A stretch of DNA of 64,000 nucleotides, from positions 1,138,001 to 1,202,000 of the forward strand of contig NC_065878.1 of NCBI RefSeq assembly GCF_933775445.1, read 5' to 3'. How positions within the stretch are numbered: the first letter of the stretch is position 1; each line of letters opens with the position of its first letter. Made by a program: the position numbers and the translations under genes. The notes below the pieces were generated by a model that was not told the origin of the DNA, made no database searches, and was given only the letters and a program-made list of their open reading frames with translations. Origin of the DNA: Argentina anserina (Eukaryota > Streptophyta > Magnoliopsida > Rosales > Rosaceae). Of the stretch, positions 1-9,600 are shown in pieces.

Positions 1-750
1 CATACATTAACTCATGTTACCACTTGAAGAATCTTGTGGTATTTAAAATATACCACTCTAAGGACTCATGTAATCACCTTGAGAGCTAAAATTACAACTG
101 TGAGATCTCATTTCACCAATTTAAGATTTGCGTACTGTTGTACATTAACACATTGTATGTAATTAACATATACGTCATATACAAAGCCAGCTTCACAAAG
201 CTTAGTTAGGTACATTCATACCGAAAGAAAACTAATTTGGCCAAAAGTACTATAATAAGATAGGCCTAATTCCTATCAACCTTACGCTCCATTCTCCAAA
301 AGATAAATCATAAAATTAGTTTTCTGACATGTGCCGGCAACTACAAAGTAATATTGGAAAGAAAAAACAGATCTTGTGTACCAATAAAGGCCAAACTCCC
401 TTCCTGAGAAAATGATGGACTAAATTAAACTATGACAGATAGAAACTCCACGACTAGTTCAGACCCCAGATACCAACCGAGTTCAATCACCAATACAGGC
501 CAAACTTCCTTCTTGAGAAAATGATGCATTATATTAAACTATGAGTCTATGACAGATAAAAACTCCACGACTAGTTCAGACCCCAGAAGATACCAACCGA
601 GTTCAATCACCAGATACACAGATGGTATAGCTAGGTTGCATCTCATTCATACTACTCAGCAACATTTCGTTATCTGTCCCAACAAACTGTCAAAGGAAAA
701 ATGAAAAAAGATAGACCCTTTTCTTTCATGATTGTGCATCAGCCAAGAAA
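1..750. other. Intergenic region upstream of the ATL gene
   Basis: I see no coding region with support here. It is AT-rich spacer ending in the putative 5' leader of the RING-H2 gene. The only clear structure is the direct duplication listed separately at about 381-611. Confidence 0.6.
381..611. repeat. Tandem duplication, two copies of about 109-120 bp
   Basis: Two adjacent copies begin at about 381 and 490. They share the text from the CCAATA..GGCCAAACT start through the block GACTAGTTCAGACCCCAG to GAGTTCAATCACC. The second copy carries a short insertion (GAGTCTAT) and a few substitutions, which explains its greater length. It lies about 140 bp upstream of the ATL start codon, so it may sit in the promoter or 5'UTR. 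No function is assigned. Confidence 0.75.
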
Positions 751-1185
751 ATGGATCATGACGAACTATATGATGCTGGTGGAGTCTTCATTGGTGTTAT
801 AGCCATAATCATACTGATCATTGTTGTTTCTTACTGCCATCGCCGGCAATCTCTGGTGGATATTTCAGGTCATGATGATGAACCATCTGCAACATTTGAA
901 CAAGGCCTTGATGAAGCTACAATATGTTCATATCCAAAGCTGCTTTACTCAGAAGCCAAGCTGCACATGCGTGATTCAATATCAAGTAGTTCTCCTTCTT
1001 CTTCATGCTGCATATGCTTGGCTGATTTTGAAGACAAGGATGTATTGAGATCTGTCCCTAATTGTGGCCATTTCTTTCACCAAATTTGCGTGGACAAATG
1101 GTTGCTGCTTCACCCCACATGCCCAGTTTGCAGAAACGAACTTGTCGATCCATTGACTTATGTTGGTTCTGTAGCTGAGGTCTAG
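751..1185 (+). CDS. ATL-type RING-H2 E3 ubiquitin ligase
   Basis: This 144-residue intronless ORF encodes a small membrane-anchored RING-H2 protein. Residues 11-27 form a hydrophobic segment, followed by a basic CHRR stretch typical of the cytosolic side. A GLDEATI motif (52-58) and the YPKLLYSEAK segment (61-70) match the linker of the ATL69/ATL70 subgroup. The RING-H2 ligands are C86, C89, C105, H107, H110, C113, C124 and C127, spaced C-x2-C-x15-C-x-H-x2-H-x2-C-x10-C-x2-C, with the conserved tryptophan W117 in between. ATL proteins recruit an E2 enzyme and ubiquitinate substrates, often in defence or stress responses; the substrate here is unknown. The start was chosen because it directly precedes the membrane segment. 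The gene appears intact. A copia element begins about 290 bp after its stop codon, so part of the 3'UTR may have been displaced. Confidence 0.88.
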   Translation: MDHDELYDAGGVFIGVIAIIILIIVVSYCHRRQSLVDISGHDDEPSATFEQGLDEATICSYPKLLYSEAKLHMRDSISSSSPSSSCCICLADFEDKDVLRSVPNCGHFFHQICVDKWLLLHPTCPVCRNELVDPLTYVGSVAEV

Positions 1186-1474
1186 TACTTCTTTTCTTCT
1201 TATTCTGCCCCTTACTGGTCATTTGAAGATTCAAGATAGGCATGTATCAAATGGAACAAATTCCATATCTCGTGCTCTTCATAATTGAATTGATCCGGCT
1301 AGCTAGTTTAGATTTGATGCATATTTCATGAATGAAGATGGGGTACCAATGACCAGTTGTTCGATAATGTGCGTCTTTTCACCACTGACTTTGCCAAAGC
1401 TACAATATTTAAATTTTAGATCGAGGATTTGCATCTTTGTATGAATGTCTATAATCTAACTGTAATCTCTTCAT

Positions 1475-1658
1475 TGTTTCAGGATGAAATAATTGTGTAT
1501 TATTGAATGATATGGTGGCCTTTATATAGGCATTACAAAACCACAATCCCGTAGGATTCGGAGTCCTAATCTATTACGGAGATGCTAATCTATCTCCTAA
1601 CAGGAAACCTATTAGGCTAAGACACACATAAGGGTAGAATAGTAATTCTCCCGGAACA
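1475..1658 (-). repeat. 3' LTR of the copia element (left copy)
   Basis: This 184-bp LTR has TG..CA ends. On the minus strand it carries a TATA-like CCTATATAAAGG about three quarters of the way along, consistent with the U3/R junction of a short copia LTR. It is identical to the right copy except for one base. It is preceded by TTCAT, the target duplication. Confidence 0.95.
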
Positions 1659-1669
1659 CTCCCCCTTGT
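1659..1669 (-). promoter_or_regulatory. Polypurine tract of the copia element
   Basis: On the minus strand the bases just before the LTR read CAAGGGGGAG, a standard plus-strand primer directly abutting TGTTCC. This fixes the orientation of the element. The minus-strand sequence just upstream (about 1690-1890) resembles the usual copia 3' untranslated region. Confidence 0.85.
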
Positions 1670-2849
1670 GTCGCATGCCTAGGTTGCATGGTGCACATAT
1701 CGTTGCCTCGGTAAAAACCTTGTCAAGCAAAACAAAAACCTCTAGGGTAAAACAAAAGCTTGATCGAAGGGAAAAAGAGCACAACGCACCGTCTACATTT
1801 GATAGCATCATGTGAGCTAGACTCCCCCTGAAGTCTACGAAACAACTCCCCCTGATTAGTGTCATAATCATGGAGTACAAAGAAAAACGTATACAACGTT
1901 CATTACATGTTTCTCAAACGTAGTCTTGGGCTAATGATTAATCATTAATCTAGCCACATATCCTTAGATCATCCATGCTATACTTAGCCAAACTTAGATC
2001 TTAGGAAACAAGATTGCATAACAACTCAAAACAAGAGTTTGCAATGAAAATCAGATTCTCGGGTAGAATGACATTCACTCACTTAAACGGCCATAACTTC
2101 TTCGTCAAAATAGGTATTAGCGAACCGTAAAATGTTCTGAAAAGTAGACACCCGTGGCTTTCCAGTCACATAAGGTTCACAACCTCATCCGATCGGAGCA
2201 GTTCACAATGCTCTGTCGAAGTTGACTGACTTGCAAATTTCCGGACAGAACTGTCCTATTTTGCTAAAACGGCCATAACTCACTCAATATGATAGCTATG
2301 AACGAATGGTTGGCGTCCCTGGAAAGTAGACACATAGACCTTTCCAACGGTACCAATTTCACCATATTTCATCGAGTGAGCTGTCCTGTAGGTCTCGTTG
2401 AAGTTGACCTACGAAACTTGATAGATTCTGATTTGTCACATTCAATGTGTTTTTCACAAAAGAACGGGGGAATAGACCAATGAAGGACTGATTTTGGTCC
2501 GAGACGGAACCGTACGCATCCTCTACGCTACCAGTGTCGACTGCTACACCAAGGCGTACGTTGATGTTGTTGGAGCTGCTGGCGGCGTTGGTGTGGATAG
2601 GATTTGTGTTGGTTCACTAAGTGTAGAACTAAACCCATGTCAAAGAAGCAATGCAAGTCCAATGACAATGCATAGGCGCATAGTTAATCACGTCATAATG
2701 AAAGCAATAGTGTCCCAACAACACTAACATGTATGAATGTATAGCTCATTGAATCTCTTCATCATCTATACTTAGACGGAATAGAGAATCTAGAATTAGC
2801 TTCATATGAACACATATGGGTATGAGTTCTTGCAACCGATTGTACTACG

Positions 2850-4844
2850 TTGTCTCGAACGTCGCAATCTGATTACATAAGCTCTCCGTGGTCTGGAGGC
2901 ATTTAAAGTCCCTCGGGCACTCTCATATCTGCGTCAAGATCCTTTTACAGATATTATATGACCACTATCATATGCTGCAAATCAGTTTTCATGGACACTA
3001 TTACTGATCAAGTAGCGGAAAGCAATTATGTCCATAACGAGAGAATATAACTCATCGTAGTCAATACTAGGATAATGAGACAATATTTGCGCCATAAGTC
3101 CTGCATATATCGCATGACTTCATCTTTCTCATTACACTTACGAACAACGACCAACATAACAAGTCTAGTTCAACCTGTATTGATTCTTTCCACTTCGGTC
3201 AAGTTGCTCATCGTTGATACTTTACAACGGAATAAGAGCATAAGCGAATAATTCATCAATCATGAGATATCAATCCATTAAACACGCGCGCGCGCTGTAT
3301 ATGATCAATTTGTGAGATTTCTATTCTTCTCTAATCATCAACAAAAGGAGTCTGTAGCGTCCCACAGAAACTTAGTTGATACACATGTTTAGAGAATATC
3401 TCTTGATGATGGGCGAAATACTTGTGCCTACGCACTTCGCTTCTTTCTGGTTTTGATTCCAGAGAATAATGGTCTCCCCCTCATCTAGGCAGGAGCCAAG
3501 ACCGAAGCTATGACCCTTACTAGTCCATCTTTGCGTTTGCCGCCCTTGTTTTGTGGTGCAATACCACGGGCGCCGACAACACCACAGCATACGATGGTGC
3601 CATCGCCGGCTTCCTTCCCACTGTCAGGGATGGTGCCAACGGTGCTAGGACCAGGTCATATGAAATTCTCTCATATTCTGAGAGTTCCAACCTTACCGGC
3701 ACATCACAGCATTTATGTGCAATCTCGTCACTTTCGCAATATCGGTAAAGTCATTGAGCATCGAATGTTTGACTTTCTGGAGGTCGATAATGCGTTGCAC
3801 ATTTACTCACTTTGAGTAGTGCGGGATCTTAATGAGACATAGTGCCACACCACGTAAATTCCTGGCGTTAAAACCAGAATGGGAGCATTCCATATCTCCC
3901 CCTAACGACGGGAAGTATGTCTCATCAAAGTGACCGTCTGCTAATATCGCAGGATAGAGATCAACGGTTGTAGATTGGAAATAGCGGACAAGTGTTGGTG
4001 ATTCATAAATCATAACCAACCAGGATACTTAATCGTTTTAAGTAGACCCATTGAGATAACTACAATACAGGCACATAAATAACTTTAACCAAATAGGCGT
4101 TAGTGAAAAGAACGTTGGGACTGTATCCAGTGACCATCTGGTACGCACTAAACGCTTGGCAAGTTGTGGGTCTGAAACGAATAAGTGTTGCTGCATGCAA
4201 AATCATTACATATCTCCATGCAAAAATCGGCAGGTTAGTACCCATAACCAAGTCCGAGCTCTGCTAGGTCGTACAGTGAATGAACATGAGGAATAATATG
4301 TTCAACGACGATCCCAATAGATATGCAAAACGAAATCATCAAAGTGGTGGAGGTGAACTCTCCAACAGTATCCATTCAAATATATGTGAGAGGATAGGAG
4401 GGGTGGTGAGCCCTTAGTATGATGATCATAGCTAAAAACTTTTAGCGAATGCAGCGTTTCTTGTGGAAAGCAAAGCGACGTGTGACCAACGCATCGATGC
4501 TCTTAACCTATACCATAAAAATACCGAAAAATGTCCGTATTCGGTTGGATAGGGTCCACTAATGTCACCTTAAATACTTTGTAAGAATGGAATGTTCTCG
4601 GTTGGAGCCTTAGCAAATAAGGACTTCCTTGAAATCTAGCAAAAGAACAAGCTTTGCAAAATGAGCGATTTGCATCAGAGATTGTCATGGAGGCATTAGA
4701 AGACACGGGAGGCATCACAAGCTCCTGTGAAGGAGGGGATGCCGCCACCGACGGCCTTAATGCCATGGAGCCGCCGAAATAGGCAGGCTCGGCCTCACCG
4801 TGTGGAGCATGGATGAGGTGGTCCTCCAATCGCTTCGTGAACAT
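2850..4844 (-). pseudogene. Decayed copia pol (integrase, linker, reverse transcriptase remnants)
   Basis: Reading on the minus strand, 4844-4503 ends in a stretch resembling the start of a copia integrase core (DPIQPNTDIFRYF). Then 4251-4060 resembles the later integrase segment (NLPIFAWRYVMILHAATLIR), and 4019-3807 the region after it (YESPTLVRYF, FDETYFPSLGGDM). Next, 3810-3372 resembles the linker after integrase (DFTDIAKVTRLHI, then a KQGRQ-type basic stretch). Finally about 3210-2850 retains reverse transcriptase text such as RKCNEKDEVMRY and MRVPEGL. All are broken by stops and frame changes, and the catalytic motifs are not recoverable. Gag and protease were not recognised. It cannot encode a working polyprotein. 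Confidence 0.75.
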
Positions 4845-5589
4845 GAAAAATAGATGATAATGTGAATTTCAAAGAACTCGAATCATCATATCTTGTTCAA
4901 AATGACCAAAAAACGATCATGTCAAAACCGAGAAGACAGTAAAACCGAACCCATGATTCAAAGAATCTTGAGTTACATAAAGCTATTGCTGCACGCAAAC
5001 AAAACGATGTCTGCAGGCTAAAAAAGCTACTGTCGAAGCTTGAAAAAGATACTGTCAATGAAATCTGACAGATTTATTCCTCTCCATTCTTAACACAAAT
5101 ATCAAGATGAAAATCCATCATTGGCATGTATTGCCTTTAAAACTTAGCAAGGCACGAAGATATAGAACACAATCTCCGCACGAGATCCGTAAAACAACTA
5201 CCTGCGCCGTAGGACAGTGTGGGTGGTTACGCAATTAGCAAGACACCCGATTTCACGGCGGACATTCTCAAAATGAAGATTAAGAGAGTCAACGACGCGG
5301 TGAACTTCTCTACACAATACGCCGTAGGATATTGTAAGAGGGGGGATTGAAACAAATGTGCAATCCCATCGAGTGTATCACATGGCAATAGAACTACATT
5401 CTTCAACTTAAGAGTTGGAAAAACATGGTATTAGAGCAGTTGAATACCAAACAATTACGGTGGAAAACCTTCCGTTTGGTGCGGGTGTTCACCAATAATA
5501 ATAAAATCATTTGAGCTATGAAACGACTTGGAGAAAACCGGAAAATTAACCGGAAAACCATGTCAAAATAACTCAAAACCGGGTGAAAT

Positions 5590-5885
5590 TTGGACTCGGA
5601 AAACGTGGCAGTAAAAACTGCTGGAAATATGCCGGAAAAATGACGAAAAAATCGTCGAAAAAAACTCGCCGGAAACCGGCGGCACCGATTGCCGGAAAAC
5701 CGGCCGGCGGCGGCCGGAAACTGACCGGTATGGAGGCCGGAACTTCAGATCCGACAAGGGACGCTGGTAGGAACCGGGTGGCGGTGCCGGAAACGCCGGA
5801 ATATGGCCGGAAGGTGGCGAATACGGCGGTAAAACGCCGGAAAACGTTCCGGAAACGCCGGAACAGTAACCGGGAAAAACGACGT
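5590..5885. repeat. Simple-sequence block rich in CCGGAA/CCGG
   Basis: Within the copia interior, many copies of CCGGAA, CCGGCGG and GGAAAC occur at irregular spacing. The motif composition creates open frames on both strands (5583-5894 on plus, 5563-5991 on minus), but their residues simply echo the repeat and match no family I know. I read this as low-complexity non-coding sequence. Confidence 0.6.
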
Positions 5886-7483
5886 CAATTTTGACGTTCC
5901 GAGGTCCGTTTTCCAAATTTGAAGGTCCAAAATCACAATGTAGTGCTATTGGGGTCCCATGTAACCCAAAAGCGGCCAATTTAAAAACCACGTGAGTTGT
6001 AAACGTTGACCATGCATGCTAAGCCAAGACAAATAAAATTCTCACGAGTCAATCTTGTAAACAAGAAATACGAGAAATTTTATTGAATGTGCCAATATTT
6101 AATACAACACAAACAAGCTTCCAATTCCAATAGACGACTTAAGCTAAAGTCGAGCAATAATCATGGCAATGCCAACGTCATACTTGAAAAATAGTAAGCA
6201 GAAGACATAGTCAAAATAGATTGACTAATCAAAAGTCCGTAGCAACAAAATCTTGCATATCGGATCGGACGGAGCCTTAGCCTGAGGCTCAAAAATGTTT
6301 GCTTACTTGAGAATGGAAGAATGTTACTTTTCCATCTCCAAAATTCCCTCAAGAAATAGATACAGGTGCCAAAAATGGCATGTGTTTCTTGGATGTGGAG
6401 TATGCATCAAGGTCAACTCTGATAATACAACGTCATAGACGTTCATTAAATCATTTTAAGTGTGTCCCATAGAATTCTTTATTTTTGGGATCTTTTGTCA
6501 GCAAATAGTGCTGCATCAGAGTAATGAATCAACTCAAATAAATGAGTACGTAGACCTTGGGATTATCGTTTATAGACATGAGTTTAAGAAAACTCAAACA
6601 TTCAAATAACAGTCGCGATGGCGACGCATCCATAAGAAACGAGGATTGTATAGGTTTCGAATAATCGAAACTATTCAAGTATGTAACCGGAATTAGAAGG
6701 GTTGTGATGTATATGGTCACAAAATAATCGATGCATATCGGCGATTCTCATGATCGCACCCAAAACAGCGGTGCACTCAGGCGACCACACGAAATCGATA
6801 TCTTCCTTTTTAAATAATAACGTGACTCCCCCAGGACCGTCACACAAAAAAAACGTCGACCAAGAGGGGAATCATATCCCTCTTTGGTCTCATCGGCGTT
6901 ATAAGAAAGGCCGGAAAAGAAGACATGAAAAAAAAGGCTAATAGCGCCCGATAATTTATATATATATCTTCAAAAGCAGCAACTTTAAGAAAAACATACT
7001 TGTTGGTCTGCCAAATAGACCGCATATAAGTAAATTGCTCTGCAAATCGATCGTCATGCATGAAGTTGCTTGTTGAATTCCTTTTCGATCTTCGTCCGAT
7101 GACATAAAAATCTTGGGAGGATACGATCGGAATCGTATGTAGATGGCAAAAGTATCGTCCATCTCGACATGAATGTCATCACCATAGTACGACGAGTAAT
7201 CACTTTTCCTATGCAAGCACGCGAAACAGAGTTAGAAAACGAAAACGTGCAAATAAATGATTTAATAAGCAATAGGAAAAGAAAAAGGAAAAAAGAGAAA
7301 TAGTTTAAAGGCCCAAAAGGGTAGAGAAGACGGGAGTAGCTTCTCTTGAGCGAAGAGTTTGCTTGTGCAGTTCGCATTCATTGCGTATATATGCGGGAGG
7401 AGCAATTTTGAATCCTCTGATGCGGGGTTTGTCGGGGCAAAAAGATGTTTTTGCGGAGCGAATGCGGAGGATACCCTGCGGGG

Positions 7484-7740
7484 CTGCGGAGGCTGCGTGC
7501 AGGGGCAGCAGGGGGGTCGCAGGGTCTGCAGGGGGGGTCGCAGGGGCTGCAGGGCAGGGCAGCGTGCGGGGCTGCGAGGGCAGCGTGCAGGGGCAGCGCG
7601 CGGGGCTGCGGGGGCAGCGTGCAGGGGCAGCGCGCGGGGCTGCGGGGGCAGCGTGCAGGGGCTGCGGGGGCAGCACGCAGGGGCTGCGCGCGGGGCTGCG
7701 GGGGCAGCACGCAGGGGCTGCGCGCGGGGCTGCGTTGCGG
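7484..7740. repeat. GC-rich minisatellite, 34-bp unit, in the element leader
   Basis: The block consists of G-rich units of the form GCAGCGTGCAGGGG followed by CAGCGCGCGGGGCTGCGGGG. A 34-bp period is clear from about 7581 to 7735, with one shortened 22-bp unit and a degenerate flank on the left. Since 34 is not a multiple of three, each unit changes the reading frame. The overlapping ORFs rich in Gly/Arg/Ala and Pro/Ala are therefore by-products. It lies between the primer-binding site and the coding remnants, where a leader or gag start would be. Local GC is far above the rest of the window. Confidence 0.85.
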
Positions 7741-7870
7741 CGGCAGCGATGCGGCGGCTGCAGGAGGTGCGCCGGCGAGGAGATGCCGGAGCTTGGAATC
7801 GACGGCGGCCGGCGGAGGAGAGTGAGAGAGAAAAGAAAAAAAAAATAGGGCTCTAAAAGTTCAGGGTTTT

Positions 7871-7890
7871 AGAGCAACGTGCTGATAACG
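7871..7890 (-). promoter_or_regulatory. Candidate primer-binding site of the copia element
   Basis: Immediately inside the right LTR the minus strand reads CGTTATCAGCACGTTGCTC. It shares TATCAG with the common plant initiator-tRNA-Met site TGGTATCAGAGC, but is otherwise divergent. Its position adjoining the LTR end supports the role; the exact priming tRNA is not established. Confidence 0.6.
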
Positions 7891-8074
7891 TGTTTCAGGA
7901 TGAAATAATTGTGTATTATTGAATGATATGGTGGCCTTTATATAGGCATTACAAAACCACAATCCCGTAGGATTCGGAGTCCTAATCTATTACGGAGATG
8001 CTAATCTATCTCCTAACAGGAAACCTATTAGGCTAAGACACACATAAGGGTAGAATATTAATTCTCCCGGAACA
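7891..8074 (-). repeat. 5' LTR of the copia element (right copy)
   Basis: This 184-bp LTR is identical to the left copy apart from one G/T difference near its plus-strand right end. The TTCAT duplication follows at 8075-8079. The minus-strand TATA-like box would drive transcription leftward into the element. Confidence 0.95.
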
Positions 8075-8079
8075 TTCAT

Positions 8080-9570
8080 TAGTTAATGGATCATTTTTCC
8101 AAGATTTCTAGATGTAGACATGCTCACATTGACAACTCATTGGCTACGTTTGCCAACCCGGATTGGCATTGTAAAAAGGATAATCATTGAATTTGAATGG
8201 GATAAGATTGGATTTAAGTTAATCTGCTCATATGTTTGGTATGATAGAAATATAGCTGGAAAAGATACCTACTTCAATTCATTCTCCATCAATCAAATGG
8301 AATTTTTTCAATCCCTCTAACCATAATTCCTGAAGCTAATCAAGTATGGCGGCAATTGACCCAAATTCTATCACCCAGAAATTCTCAACCTTAAGCATCA
8401 CGAAATTCCAATCCCAAAATCAAAATCCCATCTATCCTCGTCGTCTCCGACCACTGTACCCCACCGTCGACTCCATCACCAACCCAAACGACACCATCTA
8501 CTAGTTCCCCAAATCCCCTTGGCGGCCAATTCAAAGTCTTCTGGATCTCCGACACCGTCTACGAGGCCATGACACGTCACTTTTCCGGCTCGCCGTCGCT
8601 ACTGTAACCGCCATCGAGCTTCTGACTTCCCGTCGTCAACTTCGTGGAAATGTTCCCAACAGCTTGCTTTTCTTCCTTCGATGACGCGTTTGATTTAAAG
8701 TTGGTAGAGTCGCAATACGTTGTTTTATGTTTTAATCTGGTAGGAGATATGTATATCCACCTCTCGAATCAGATTTGTTATCCTATCCTGGCAAGATTTG
8801 GAACAATCCTAGAACAATATAAGTCACCAAACGCCAGTATGGATATTTTCATGTCTTATCCGGCTACTAATCCGGGCAAACAAACACGGCCATATGTTTA
8901 AAACTTTAGCGTGAATGTATCTCATATCGAAAAGGAATACCTGAAGAGGATTCTGTTTTTTCAAATGAAATGCATGCATGCAACTCCAAGAAACTGTCAT
9001 GGAACATTGGAACACATACAAAGTCGTCGTGAACTTAACTAGATAAACTAGGAATCCTACTTCATCTCCACCACTCTGCAAAATCACTGGCATGATTTGG
9101 ATGAGGAAAAGCATATTGTGGCGAGCTAAACCCTAAAGTTTGCACCCATAAACCCTAAACCCCTTATAAAAGAAGGGTTTCGCATATGGGATCGGGAAGC
9201 CTAAGTTCCAAAAGTAATACTTTTTCTTCGGACCAAGGAAAGAAAAGAAATACATTGTGACATAGTTGGAACTGGGAACCCCATCATGCTGGGGACAACA
9301 AACTCTGCAAAACTATGTAACCTAAAAGTGGATGCAAGAAGCCCTGCTGGGTATGCACAGGCACAGCGACCCATAGGTCTAATTCAGTCGTGAATGTGTT
9401 CAGTGTTCTGGATAGCACCTCATGGCTGATAACCAAAGCTAGCACGACTAAACAATTTTCGTTGTGTTAGTATGTTATACTTGATTACCAAAGCCAACAT
9501 TACTACTGGACAATTTTCATTTAGTTTTCAACCGTAAAATATGCAATTCCGACTACTAAAGTTAATATAA
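8080..9570. other. Spacer right of the copia element
   Basis: No gene is supported. A GC-richer stretch at about 8400-8650 reads partly open but contains stops in every frame, so it may be an old gene or transposon relic. Short ORFs at 8120-8320, 8644-8901 and 8824-9114 show no recognisable motif. Confidence 0.5.
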
Positions 9571-9600
9571 CTAGCATTCATGCACACGCTATGCGCATGC
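9571..9600 (-). mobile_element. Candidate Helitron 3' terminus
   Basis: On the minus strand an eight-pair stem (GCATGCGC, loop ATA, GCGTGTGC, with two G-T pairs) is followed seven bases later by CTAG and then T. This matches the Helitron 3' signature: a small GC-rich hairpin about 11 nt before a CTRR end, inserted next to T. A second GC hairpin (GCGCTCAAGCGC) lies just upstream. I could not find a matching TC-type 5' end to the right, so this may be a fragment or chance. Confidence 0.35.

Larger units (their letters stand above)
1475..8074 (-). mobile_element. Non-autonomous Ty1/copia LTR retrotransposon (6.6 kb)
   Basis: The element is bounded by two 184-bp LTRs and flanked by a perfect 5-bp target duplication TTCAT (1470-1474 and 8075-8079). 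In its own minus orientation each LTR starts TGTTCCGGG and ends CCTGAAACA. A primer-binding-like site abuts the right LTR and a purine tract abuts the left LTR, so transcription runs right to left. The interior holds a GC-rich repeat leader (7.48-7.74 kb), a CCGGAA-rich block (5.6-5.9 kb) and scattered remnants of copia integrase, linker and reverse transcriptase (4.84-2.85 kb) full of stops. No intact gag or pol exists. The LTRs differ at only one position (1648 versus 8057 region), so insertion is recent although the coding region is old. This implies mobilisation by another element's proteins. Confidence 0.93.

Noticed and set aside
5563..5991. Proline- and arginine-rich ORFs on both strands in the copia interior
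   Set aside because: Simple-sequence CCGGAA block; composition-driven open frames.
7305..7856. Several overlapping 110-165-residue ORFs rich in Ala, Gly, Arg or Pro on both strands
   Set aside because: They arise from the GC-rich 34-bp repeat, which has no stops in most frames; the frame shifts with each unit and the residues match no family.
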